From: Isoetes taiwanensis
Lineage: Eukaryota > Streptophyta > Lycopodiopsida > Isoetales > Isoetaceae
Assembly: GCA_021234155.1 (NCBI GenBank)
Contig: JAJEKV010000022.1
Span: 6,278,132 to 6,342,131 of the forward strand
Length of the DNA stretch: 64,000 nt
Direction: 5' to 3'
A program made the translations under genes and the position numbers. Below the pieces are notes generated by a model that saw only the letters and a program-made list of their open reading frames with translations, was not told the origin of the DNA and searched no databases. How positions within the stretch are numbered: position 1 is the stretch's first letter; the number at the start of each line of letters is the position of its first letter. Below, one piece after another: positions 1-10,770 of this stretch.

Positions 1-200
1 TGCAAAGCTACGTATTACAAATTTTAAAGACTATGGCATTCATCCCTCAACGGCTCCCATTTAGTAGCATCACAAAAGCATGTTCTCAAGGCGGGCTCCC
101 CTAATCCATCTATCCACTCCACCCTGAGATAGTGTGCATCTCAAGGCAAATGGACGAATGAATATGCCTTTCGCTAGCAAATATAGAAAGAACATGACGA
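1..200 (-). mobile_element. LINE 3' coding remnant, copy A
   Basis: Matches about 27330-27500, where the minus strand encodes the Cys/His-rich tail of a non-LTR retrotransposon protein that ends in a pentanucleotide tail at 26863-26994. Only the part upstream of that tail is in the window. No open frame of note survives. The call rests on homology to the copy B end. Confidence 0.4.
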
Positions 201-1589
201 TAACCCCAAAATAACTTCTTTATATTGCTTGTTTATAGTATATACAATTACGTAAAGATAAAGATAAAAAAAAACCTACACTTGAAACCAAGACCCTAGG
301 TAGCTTTAGGAAAAGGACATGTTTTTCTTCAAATTACTACTATAATAAAAAGTCCATTTTACATTAAGTGACCGCCATTTGAATCCAGCCATGTGAGCTC
401 TATTTTTCTAAGGTTCTAGAATCCACAAGTTTGTCCAAAGATAAATTCTCAAGATTATAGATAATCTTCAAGTATCGAAGCAATTCTCCTCAAGATCCAC
501 TGGCTTCTTCCTTCTCAAATCTTTCTTCAAATACCCCTTTCAATCTTCTTTCCTCCAAGCAGGCCCAAATTGAAAATATTGACGATCTTGTAAGATAGTG
601 GATCAGCCTTTGAATTTTATTTCGGCCATTACATTTCAAGGAACCACCCGTGATAAAGGATATGGAGAATTCACTGTATTTTTTAATTTCCTTTGGATGT
701 TTGCTATGAAATTCTTGGCTTGAGTATGCACCATTCCTGAATTTGCTTCATTTGAAACAACAATCTTTGTGTAATCTTTGTGTTTTAACCTAATCACAAA
801 AATACAAGGCTTGAGCTTCCTCGAGGTTATACATTGACCTCAAAGAAACAACGTAAAATAGCCTTGATGAAGCATATTTTGATGCTAACCCCCAACTTAT
901 AAGACATTAATTTGACAAGCAAAAATGACTACCCTTAATTCACAATATAATTTTATGCCACTTGTTTGGACCGCAAAAACAAGCATGAGTTTCACAACTT
1001 CCTGGGCCTACATTATTATAAGATGTAGACTTTCTCTCGGATATAGTTCTACCACCAACTCGATTTAACTCCCTTTGTTTTTAAAGGGCATTATTAATGG
1101 CACTTAAAATGGGTTTCAACCCAAAAATCCCAATTACATTCTTAAAGTGTAACCGATGATAAAAACAATCCTAGTGCTCTTTGCAAAAATCCGGAAAATA
1201 GGCTCAAAAATGGGGTGCACATCCTTTTTCCCCATAACACCAAAATGGAGGGCTTACATTTTTCTCATTGGTGGGCCACTAAATTAGAGTCCTGATTACT
1301 AAACGATGCGCACTAGAGTTCTACCATCAATGGGGAATTTAACTCTAATGGCAACCAAAAGAGTTTCATGATTTATTATATTTATTATACCGTTACCCCA
1401 TTACCTTGTGTACATGAATTAACTTGGCAAAGACCACCTCAATCTACTTGCATTTAAAATGTTTTGTGGTGTCCACTTTTTCCTACTTCATAATATTCAA
1501 CCGCAAAAAAGTTGAAATTTTGTGATCGAAAAATTTTCCCCTAATAGAGTTACTTAAATATAATGATGGTCAATTGAAACCATTCGAAT
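201..1589. other. AT-rich stretch without recognisable gene, copy A
   Basis: No long open frame, RNA gene or transposon terminus was recognised. The sequence is AT-rich with many short homopolymers. The same stretch occurs in copy B at about 27500-28870, where it is also non-coding. Confidence 0.5.
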
Positions 1590-2015
1590 TTCACCGAAAC
1601 CCTTCCCATTCTCGTGAAACCCTTCCTCGCTTTCAATCAAACTAGGAAGGGTTTGATCGAAATCCCTTTTCCTTATTTTCAGGAGGTTCGGACTTCTAGC
1701 TTCCGAAATTAGGAAGGGTTTCCACAGTAAATTAGGAAGGGTTTTCCTCGGAAATGGATAGCTATAATTTATGATTCAATAGAACCGTGGTTTCCAAGGA
1801 AAATAGAAGGGTGGCAGAATCTTTAACGTGCGTCTTATGGATCACGCTTTATCAACATCAGCTTCATTAAGGTGGCATCAGCCACCCTAGATCTCAAATT
1901 TTGAATGTAACCCTTCTACTCTCTTCCAATCCAGGAACCCTTCCTATTTTCCGCAAGAGGGAAAAATAGGAAGGGTTTCCACATAAGGTGGAAAAATAGG
2001 AAGGGTCGTATATGC
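1590..2015. repeat. Cluster of aggaagggtttcc motifs, copy A
   Basis: About ten copies of a 12-13 base motif, aggaagggtttcc or its complement ggaaacccttcct, occur in both orientations within 430 bases. A smaller group of the same motif lies at 13680-13790, about 12 kb away. Short subterminal repeats in both orientations are typical of CACTA-type transposon ends, but no terminus was identified here. Confidence 0.6.
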
Positions 2016-2103
2016 CTTTAGAAATTCCCCCATGAGGCATTATGATTTGCCTCAATGATTTCTCCTCTCTTGTGCTTTCACTTCATGCTTGCAAACACCT
2101 TAA

Positions 2104-3529
2104 ATGGATCCCCAATGTAGACGCCATTTCAGCCGATGTGAGGATAAGCTTCCACAAAATTCATCTCTATATGAAACGGATGAAAGTGCAAGTGATTTTG
2201 CTTTTGAAAATGTTGAGGATGCCGCAAGTCTTGAGGATCAACGCAAGGAAGATGGTGCAAATGTCATGATCCCCGAAGAGGACCGCTATATCTGCACTTC
2301 CTCCCATTCATCTAATCACCGAGGGCTAATGCCTTTGCATCGAAGCTTCATACCATTTGATGGTGCATTGTAACTTTAAGTTCCATCCATCCCCTATTCA
2401 AGATGTCCTTCAAGGAGATCCTAATTTTCTGAGGGTATGTTCGCAAATCCAAAAAGCCGTGAGATACACAACTTATATGGAGGTGGTTGAGTTTTCAGGA
2501 GAAGTTGCAAGTTCATACTGAATCTCAACTTCTCATGCGCTTGACTTTTGGGAAATAGTTGTACATGCCACCATCGTGGATGTGGAAGCAATTTTTTTTA
2601 GAGCGCACGTCGAAGGCGATCTAGGGCACCTACCTATATGTCCTACTTTAGATAATATTAAGAAGGTATGGCAGATGAAAGCCAAGTTTCATGGCATTCC
2701 AGAAGATTATGCGAGAAAATGTATAGCAGTATATGGATGCAGTTCTCGTCCTGCAGAGCCTACCAGGAGACAAGAATTAATCGATTACGAGGAGATAGTG
2801 CCATATATCTCCTTGGAAAATCGAGTGGAGTAGTTACAAGTAGATCACAAGGTTAGATTGCTTCGATGCCATACTAGAAATTGGATGAATGATATGATAT
2901 GTGTCTGTCATCGAGGAGGCAGTGCTAGGAGGTGTGGTTTGCTAGATGGAAGGCAGACAAGAAAGAGCTTCAAAATAAGATGCGGGTTTCACCTTCGTAC
3001 AGTGATACCAACCAACCCGAGTACAGAAAGTTTTGTCACAATATACATATGCACTGGGCACGATGGACACAATCCATGGTCTGAAGATGATGAGTAGTCT
3101 CGCCCCTTGCATCCCTCTGTTGCAAAAGTAACAACTAACCTGCTGCTAGACACGAGGGATTTTTGCAGCAAAGCATGGAGATTCTTGTCAATGTGAGTGT
3201 TCATGTCAATAGAATTGCAATGTTAAGCATAGCCCGGTTGTTCAGCAGTAGATGTAAAGGGGAGATTTCTAAATGACCAAATCCTGTAATTGTACCGACT
3301 GCCTAGACTATTCATCTCTTACACTGGGGGTGCGAGTTAGAAGGACAATGGGAAGAGAAATACCTGATATCACCTTTGCATCTCATTGCTGTCATGCTAT
3401 GGCAGCACGGAAGAGCAAGGCACATTTCACATACGTATGCTCACACTTTGATTTGAATTTAGAGACACAAGGAGAATTCATACTTGCACACTTTGAAGGC
3501 TTGAAGAGCAAGATGAGGACATTTGAGTA
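2104..3529 (+). pseudogene. Unrecognised transposon-like protein remnant, copy A
   Basis: Consecutive plus-strand frames read as parts of one protein: an acidic N-terminal part rich in Glu/Asp/Ser (2104-2270), a middle block at 2576-2833, a segment at 2930-3096 containing the pattern TGHDGHNP followed by acidic residues, and a C-terminal block with a Cys-rich patch (CNCTDCLD) at 3273-3529. Frames are broken by small indels, one at a run of T near 2590. The TGHxGHxP pattern recalls N-terminal regions of MULE- or SWIM-type transposase proteins, but this is a weak resemblance and I do not name a family. Copy B holds the same arrangement. Confidence 0.4.
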
Positions 3530-3541
3530 AGGTTACACAAT

Positions 3542-4227
3542 ATGACATATTTAACAAAATTTGGACTTATTCAGATCTAATAGATATACTTCAAGGATGC
3601 TAAGATTATAAGTATTTTCAACTCTTATTGATTTCAAAAATTCGATCAATTTACCTTTAGATCAAAAGTATGATGGCTACTAAAGTATAAGATTGATTTC
3701 TAAACTAATTTTTACTTTACTCTATTTTAAATTAAATTTTAATCTAAGATAAACTCTGTATGATTAAAGTGTTATTTTTTTGAAATATTCATAGAAGAAT
3801 CTTTTAGATTGAAATTAATTAACTAATTATGCTTATGTTTTAAAAAATTAAATAGCTTATTATTGATTATGTTTTATTTTATCAATAATAAATTATTCAA
3901 TAGTTATTATTAAAACTAAAGTTATTCAATCCTAAAGTATTCTTAAAAGTGCAAAAGTTTATCAATTGTGCAATTCTCACTGAATTTTAAGTCAACCACT
4001 TATTAAACCATCAGATTTCATTTAAAAATTATCATGTTTGTTAAATCACTAAAAATTATTCTTTGACAACCATTATAGTTTTAATTTAAAGATAAATTTA
4101 TATAATTAAAACTCATAAAAATTATAACAATCAAGAAGAATTAAACAATACATAAATTCTTATAATGGCATTTTTGAAGCACTATCTATTAAATTTGAAT
4201 AAGTCCAATTTTTGTTGAATATGTCAT
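3542..4227. mobile_element. MITE with ~46-48 bp terminal inverted repeats, copy A
   Basis: The left end reads atgacatatttaacaaaatt and the right end is its inverted complement, closing with gaatatgtcat. The match extends over about 46-48 bases with only a handful of mismatches. The interior of about 590 bases is very AT-rich and has no coding capacity, as expected of a non-autonomous DNA transposon. A convincing target-site duplication was not found, so the superfamily is open. A related copy lacking the left terminus sits at 5211-5811. Confidence 0.72.
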
Positions 4228-4727
4228 CTAAGCTATTTACTGTTGATATGGTCCAAGTTTGTAATGGTAGAGCTTGCTCATTTTTATCCATATAATAGAA
4301 TCTTTGATATTTATCTTTAAGACTATATAGTTGTTCTCAATCTTAATATCTTTATGCCTTAAAAATGACATATTGCAACAGAAACAATTGTTATCTCACA
4401 AGCTTTAAAATACACATATATGCACGTCCTAAGTGAGAAAAGTTCTTACGTTTTTTCATGATATAAGAGGAAGGCTTCATGATGGCGTAAGACTAGAGTG
4501 TTATCGGCCTACAGATCCTCGGAGATGATCTGTGGGAGGTTAGTTGCGAATTGTTGAAGTCGATTTCATAAACTAGAGCTCATATTTTTGAAAATTTTCT
4601 AGGAACTCAAGAAATCTAATGTGGTCCTCTACAAACCGCCATGCATTGTCGAGAGAAGATTGTTCTGGGTCTTAGCCGTGTATGAAAAACTGGTGGTTGA
4701 AGCCAGTCGAGGAAGCGGTGGCTGCCT

Positions 4728-4893
4728 ACTCCTGAGTTAGAAGATTTCCTCGAGCATATCAAGGGGGGCGATGATGAGTACTGTGCTTACAAAAGAGCAG
4801 GCTATTCTGCAGAGGATATCCACTCCATCGAGCAGGAGCAACAGTCGAGAGAAAAAAGCAAAAAGAATGATGGACGAGCTTATCAAGGATGAA
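4728..4893 (+). pseudogene. Short exon-like open frame, unrecognised
   Basis: A plus-strand frame reads TPELEDFLEHIKGGDDEYC and then a hydrophilic stretch rich in Glu, Gln, Ser and Lys before a TGA. The composition looks like real coding sequence, but neither start nor splice sites are certain. Copy B has the same region near 32050-32210 with small indels. It lies just upstream of the small spliced gene at 5034 and could be an unrelated captured exon. Confidence 0.25.
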
Positions 4894-5033
4894 GAAAGCT
4901 GTTTTCTTTTTCCTTTTTTTTTTCCCCAGTCTGTTTCTTATCATTTTCTATTTTCTGCCACGTGTTAGTCTGAAGTAGCTCTTCATAAGAAGAAGGAGAA
5001 AAATAGGAAGAAGAAGGAGAAGAAAAGAGCGAA

Positions 5034-5227
5034 AATGGCAGGACTCGCGTAAGTTTTTTATTTGGTGTGTTGTGCCTTTTTTTTTTTACTTATTTGTTTT
5101 CCTTTTTCTTTTCCCGTATGAGAGAATGCGAAGGCTCCAGGAGAAGGAGTCAGAAATCACAGGGGGATTCCCCGACGTCTCCTCAGAACTTCCAATACGT
5201 AAAGGATGCACCTTTAGATCAAAAGTA
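5034..5227 (+). pseudogene. 5' end of a spliced gene with lost acceptor, copy A
   Basis: Counterpart of 32354-32551. The ATG and donor (gactcgc|gtaagtt) are kept. The acceptor, cccag in copy B, reads cccgt here, and the following GCAGAAGG reads GCGAAGG, so the exon 2 frame is lost. All these differences fall at CAG sites, so a consensus artefact is as likely as a real mutation. Confidence 0.4.
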
Positions 5228-5811
5228 TGATGGCTACTAAAGTATAAGATTGCTTTCTAAACTAATTTTCACTTTACTCTATTTTAAATTAAATTTTAAT
5301 CTAAGATAAACTCTCTATGATTAAAGTGTTATTTTTTAGAAATATTCATAGAAGAATCTTTTAGATTGAAAATAATTAACTAATTATGCTTATGTTTTAA
5401 AAAATTAAATAGCTTATTATTGATTATGTTTTATTTCATCAATAATAAATTATTCAATAGTTATTATTAAAACATTAACTTTATCGTTTAGTTAATTTCA
5501 ACCTAAAACTTTTCCTAAAGTATTCTTAAAAGTGTAAAAGTTTATCAATTGTGCAATTCTCACATGAATTTTAAGTCAATCACTTATTAAACCATCAGAT
5601 TTTATTTATAAATTATCATGTTTGTTAAAGCACTGAAAATTATTCTTTGACAACCATTATAGTTTTAATTTAAAGATAAATTTATATAATAAAAACTCAT
5701 AAAAATTATAACAATCAAGAAGAATTAAACAATACATAAATTCTTATAATGGCATTTTTGAGGCATTATCTATTAAATCTGAATAAGTCCAATTTTTGTT
5801 GAATATGTCAT
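5211..5811. mobile_element. Truncated MITE, copy A
   Basis: Direct repeat of the right-hand 580 bases of the MITE at 3542-4227, starting at cctttagatcaaaag and ending at gaatatgtcat. The left inverted repeat is absent. It lies directly after the broken gene end at 5034-5210. Confidence 0.68.
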
Positions 5812-5829
5812 ACAAGCAAGGTATGCAGG

Positions 5830-6700
5830 AGAATCAAGCAAAGTTTGAAGAATTGAAGACCCCTTGAAGAGTTCTTGGTATGTGATGCTATCATTTGAGT
5901 TCTTGGCATAATTACACCCTTGGATTCCCATCCTACATCCTCCATACCCTTTGTTATGAAGAAATGCTCATGAGATCTCTAGTTCCATGCCTACATTTCA
6001 TCTCCCAAGTCAAATTTGGCCTTGAAGATTTTTTCTAGTCAAAACTTTCCCTTTACATGTCATTCACATTCCACACACTTTCCATGCCATTGCCATATCA
6101 TTCAAGGTCAAAAATTCCACTTGACTTGGTCATACACATGGTCAAAGGTCAGCTTCCTCTCCCTATAAGTCAAAAAAGGAGAGAGAATGCAAAATTCCTA
6201 AGGGAAACATCCAAAGTTAAAATTTGCCTAGAAAATGCAAATTTCATGCATTTATGCCTAAATTGACCTATGACAACATCCCAAAAGAGGCCAAGTCACC
6301 ATACATGTCACCCACATTGCCTTGTCATACCATGCACGTGTCACCACATTGAAATTCTATTTTTGCGTAGTTCTTCAAATATCATGTTTGAATCCATAAG
6401 GGAGACACATCATCATGACACATCATCACCAACACCTCCACATCATCATCCACATATCATACACATCATGTCCACCTCACCCAAAGTTTTGACTAGAAAA
6501 ATATTCTAAGCCAAGTTATTTGACACCTCACTTGTTTGCCATGTCACCATTACATTGCCAACTCATCATGTTCTCTTGCCACATCACCCTCCATACACAC
6601 CATTTTAAGGCCAAAATTCGAAAGTGCTCATTCAAGAAAAAGATTCCGTAATCTTCTAGAGCATAAAAAAGATTCCTTTTGAAAAAAAATATATGTTGCC
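5830..6700. repeat. Low-complexity cat/cca-rich stretch, copy A
   Basis: No gene was recognised. From about 6395 to 6480 the sequence is rich in catcat and caccac runs. Any open frames here give His/Pro/Ser-rich low-complexity peptides unlikely to be real. Copy B repeats it at 33140-34010. Confidence 0.5.
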
Positions 6701-6744
6701 AAAAAATTTGTCCTATCTATCCCCTCCCCCAAAAGCCTATTTTT

Positions 6745-6870
6745 TCCTCAGCCAATCACTATTTTTTGCCACGTGGAACATCCGGGCGCAGGGGCTGTGG
6801 AGGTACCGATGCCCACGTGGATATTACACGAAATCTTATTAATAATGGATTAATTTGTTGTTATATACCT
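6745..6870 (+). promoter_or_regulatory. Promoter-like stretch with CCAAT box, two G-boxes and TATA, copy A
   Basis: Within 125 bases are a gccaatca CCAAT-type box (about 6750), two CACGTG G-boxes (6770-6775 and 6814-6819, the first within gccacgtgg) and a tatata motif near 6863. The small ORF at 7061 begins about 200 bases downstream. G-boxes bind bZIP and bHLH factors in plants. The grouping fits a promoter; no transcript evidence exists. Confidence 0.35.
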
Positions 6871-7060
6871 TGGGCTCCCCGAATCAAATTTGGCCTGTGG
6901 GATATTTCGCCAAGTTTGCCAAGAACTCTAAATCCTGTAAACGCCAAGATCCGCCTAATTCGCCTGAAGTAACCACTAATCATCATTCTTAGCAGCCGAA
7001 TTGTCTTGTTTAACACCAAGATTGCATCACAAAAACTAAAGGACAGAGAATTAAACTGAA

Positions 7061-7222
7061 ATGGCCAAGAACGGGACGAAACATGGGAATTTTAAAAGGG
7101 GCTTTTGTGCTCAGAGAAAATTCGAGGGCTTTGATGTGAAAAAGAGATTAATTACCTTGCAAAAGGACCGGCTTGCATATTTGAAGCTTGATTCTGGCTT
7201 CCACACTCGATATCCAGCTTGA
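7061..7222 (+). CDS. Small basic ORF, 53 aa, copy A
   Basis: ATG to TGA, starting MAKNGTKHGNFKRGFCAQRK and ending in HTRYPA. It is lysine/arginine-rich with no recognisable domain or signal peptide. It is identical in copy B (34383-34544) and follows a promoter-like stretch. It could be the first exon of a longer gene, since a further open frame lies just downstream (7188-7460). The function is unknown. Confidence 0.3.
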   Translation: MAKNGTKHGNFKRGFCAQRKFEGFDVKKRLITLQKDRLAYLKLDSGFHTRYPA

Positions 7223-7224
7223 AT

Positions 7225-8785
7225 TACTGACAAATTCATGCGAATTCTTTGATTGTATACCTATTCGATCCTGTGCCCAAGACTTAGAGCTTGGGATTGA
7301 TATTGTTTGCATGTGTGTACCTGATTCAAATGAAAATCCGAGTAAGATTATGAGTGTTTCTTATCAATTTGGTGACAGAGTTCACTTTGCTTGCATTATT
7401 ATCCCTTTGCATATCATTCTGAAGAAAAGAGCAGTTCAAGCATTGCATCTAGACACCTAGAATACAAGCATTTGATGGCTATAATATTTGCTTGATCGAT
7501 CATCATAGATCGGAAATCAGACTTAGGGTCATTGAAGCATAAGTCCGCTTTTATTTCTCAAACAAAGAATCATCAAAAATTCTTAGAGTCATTAGTTGGT
7601 CATGGCATGCATGGATATTGCAAAAAAAAAAAAGCAAAACCATATTTTCGCTTCTGCTCATATCCTGTGACAGTCAACCATTCTAAAAATCAAAATCCCT
7701 TAAAAGTAGATCTCTTCTTGCAAAGACCATCAAGGAACATTGTACACAGACATTTTGGGAGAAGGCAAAGACATTAGATCCCAAAAAAAAAGCATCAATA
7801 TCGAAGTTTTAAAATCTAGCTCTCGCCATGGATATTGACCAAAAAATTGACCCGGGTCAAGTGCTTGTTTGGCATACCCGCTTTATCATAGTCTTTTCTC
7901 GACTTTTGTCCCAAGATACCTTAAGGCCTTGTGCAACTATGAAAACAGAATCATGATCAAAATCCCTTTGGTTTGCATTTGATACACTTTCTTGTAAGGC
8001 GACTTTTTACCCTTCGTGAAAAGCTAAGTCGCAATTGTTTGAGCATTTTTGGATCTTTTCACTTAGAGTGGTTGCCATAAGCAACCCGGAGGTTCTAAAC
8101 CATCGAGGTTGAAGGTTTTGCTGTGAACACCTTCAACACTCATCTAGAAGAATTGTTTCAAAACCATTGGTTCATCTTAGACTTCTAATTCTATGCTTCA
8201 CAAAACTATTTTACTTAGTTCTTTCATATTTCATCTTATAACGTTCAAGTTCCCGTTCAAACAGTATGTCTTTTCTATATCATCGTATAAGAGTTGAACT
8301 TCTCTTTCAAAAAAAATCAGTTTTGTACTCTTTTGTATTATTGTATACCCTACACATTGATGCCTATTAACTTAGATCTAAATCTTGTCTGACCAATAGC
8401 ACGAATGCTGATCCCTCAGCTCAAGTCATCAACTGCTTTTCTAAAATCCTTGCAAGAAGACTCCTCTGTAAAATGCATGTGTGCAAGAAGAAAGAACATG
8501 TCTTGTTCATGCGGCCATGTATTGAGCTTTCTTGCCCTTGAGAAAAGCCTTATACTGCTTTATATCTTGCACATGAAGAATGGGATCAAGTACTAGCCTC
8601 TGGGAGATTCACAACTTCTTACCCTCTGGGAGATTCATGCAACTTATATCTGTTCTCGTCCTGAAAAAATACAAAAGAAGGTTTAAATTGTAAGTAACAG
8701 ACTGCCTAACAAGATTACAAACAAATAAATTTCATTCCTTTAGTGCAGAAAATGAAGATGGTTCACAAATATAAACCAACCACTA
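7225..8785. other. No recognisable gene, copy A
   Basis: Scattered short frames only. None has a recognisable motif and none is flanked by clear splice sites. Copy B repeats the stretch at 34545-36110. Confidence 0.45.
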
Positions 8786-8787
8786 CA

Positions 8788-10770
8788 ACTTCTTTTTTTT
8801 TTTTTAAGGACGAAAGCCAAAAAGTTTATTAATTAGATAAAAGGTACAAAATTTCCATGTCTCATCTAATTGTGTAAACACAAAAAGATGTTATAGGAAC
8901 ACGAGCCTGGAGCACAATGTACTTACTTCGGAATAGGAGACTAACGATAAGAATCAATTCGAAGATACTGAATCCTGATGCGTTCCATCATTTCTGATTC
9001 AAGGGAGGAACACTCGTAGGCCGTCAATATATTTTTCTGGGCCACCGTAATAACACCGCATGCAAATGAATAAATACCCTGAAAGATGTGGTGTCTGCGA
9101 CACTCCCATATCGACCATAAGAGCCAACTGGAACCAAGATGGAATGCCCTTTGTTAGCTGGAGGCCATGCCTTGGGATAGGACGCCAAGAGGATGCATCG
9201 GCAGTCCAATGTACTGTTAAAAAAACCTTGTAACCAGGACCACGCTGGTTGAACCTCTGGACAATCAAAGAGACAGTGCTCAAGAGTCTTGACATCTGAA
9301 AGGCAAAGCGAGCATACTGCAGATATGCGAGAATCATAGCGATGTCGAAAGGCATTAATACGCAGGCACCTGGGGATAACCTGCCACCATAGTACAGAGA
9401 CTAGGGGGTGGAGCAACCTATCCCAAAGCCATCGCCATGTAAGACACAAAGTGGGTTGTGGAACTAGTAGGTGCCACCCATCTAGCAACTGGAGGGGCTG
9501 TGGTGCTAAAAGAAGGCAATATATTGATCTGACAAAATGCTTACCTTTGTGAATATTTTTATAACAGTCCCATGGCACCCTTTCAGCAACACTAACTTGC
9601 ACTATAAGAGGCAAATTTTTTGCGAGCTTCTCCCATAGAGACACATCCCAACGAGAGAGCAGGAACTTTGCCTGAAATTCAGGCCAAGACAGTAGGCGAC
9701 CCGCTTCATACCATGCTTGAATGGAGACAACACCTGCAAGAACCCATTGTCTCTGTGTAAGGGGATGAACTGATGCTGCCAATGGAGGTGCTGAGGGGTT
9801 TGGAGGCAATGGTGCCCACCACCATGGAGTCTCCAACAGGGTGTGGATAGAGGGGCATGGCCAGAAAAGATATTTGACTGCCTCCCATGCTGTCAACAAG
9901 CCACAAAAAAATGGAGAAGCACTTGGAAAAGGTTGTAGAGTCTGAAGTAATGCCCAATGTAGGACTGGTTTGACAGCCTTCTTGCCTAGAGGGATACAAT
10001 AACTAAGAGCTTGTCTAAGAAGGTGTAAATCAGGAGAGTCATCTTCACCATTCTGGACTCTCCAAATGAACTTTGAAATAAGAACTTTGCTATGCAGTAA
10101 GAAGTCCATCATATCCAGACCACCAGCCCATTTTGGAAGGTTGCACTTCGACCAAGCCACCTTAATCACAAAGAACTTCCTCAAGCACTCCACTCATATA
10201 AAGTTCCAAACTATTGCAATGAGCTCACATACTTTGATCTCATGGGGCTAGTAGTAAAGATGCCATATAAACATGGCTACTACTAAGGACCGACTTGGCC
10301 ATCAGAAATGTAACCCATAAGAGACAACTTTATGTGGACCACCGAATAAGTTCTTCTCCAAACCCTTAATAATCTCTTCCCATGGATGCTAACCTGAATC
10401 CCCAACAACTTGATGGCCTGGTCCATGTGCAAGTAATTTCCATGGATAATCATGAACACACGCCGGAGTCAGAGTATCCAATGTCCATAAAGTTGTACAC
10501 TTCTGTCATCCCAAAAGGACACCGGAAGCCAGTGAAAAAGTGTCTAAGAGCATTTTGGCAGTTGCAAGATTCTCAAAGATTAGCTTACTCAGGAAGAGGA
10601 ACGGTCGTTGCATATTGATTGCAGACCTTGTGTGCCATCCTCTATTGTAAGACCATGGAGAAGTCCCTCTGTGGTTGCAATGGTGAATAATCGCGACAAA
10701 GCCTCTCTGATAATTCAGAAAAAGCGTTGGTGCTAAAGGGCATCCACCGCTTCCATTCTTACATCATCAA
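8788..10770 (-). mobile_element. 5'-truncated LINE, copy A
   Basis: A non-LTR retrotransposon on the minus strand. The poly-A tail is the T-run at 8788-8805. The longest frame (9024-10193, 389 aa) is the C-terminal part with a zf-RVT-like pattern: CSLC, then EHCLFDCP, after a WRWLWDRLLHPL segment. Upstream, near 10600-10760, remnants of the reverse transcriptase core can be read in shifted frames (GCPLAP, then a degenerate FADD region). The N-terminal half of the RT, the endonuclease and ORF1 are absent, as in typical 5'-truncated insertions. The upstream part is doubled by the 1.3 kb tandem duplication. Confidence 0.82.

Noticed and set aside
3651-5811. Long direct repeats as LTRs of a retrotransposon
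   Set aside because: The first copy has its own inverted termini, the second lacks the left end, and the interior has no gag, pol or primer-binding site, so a MITE pair fits better.
6395-6480. His-rich protein gene
   Set aside because: It comes from catcat and caccac low-complexity DNA, without a start context or splice sites.
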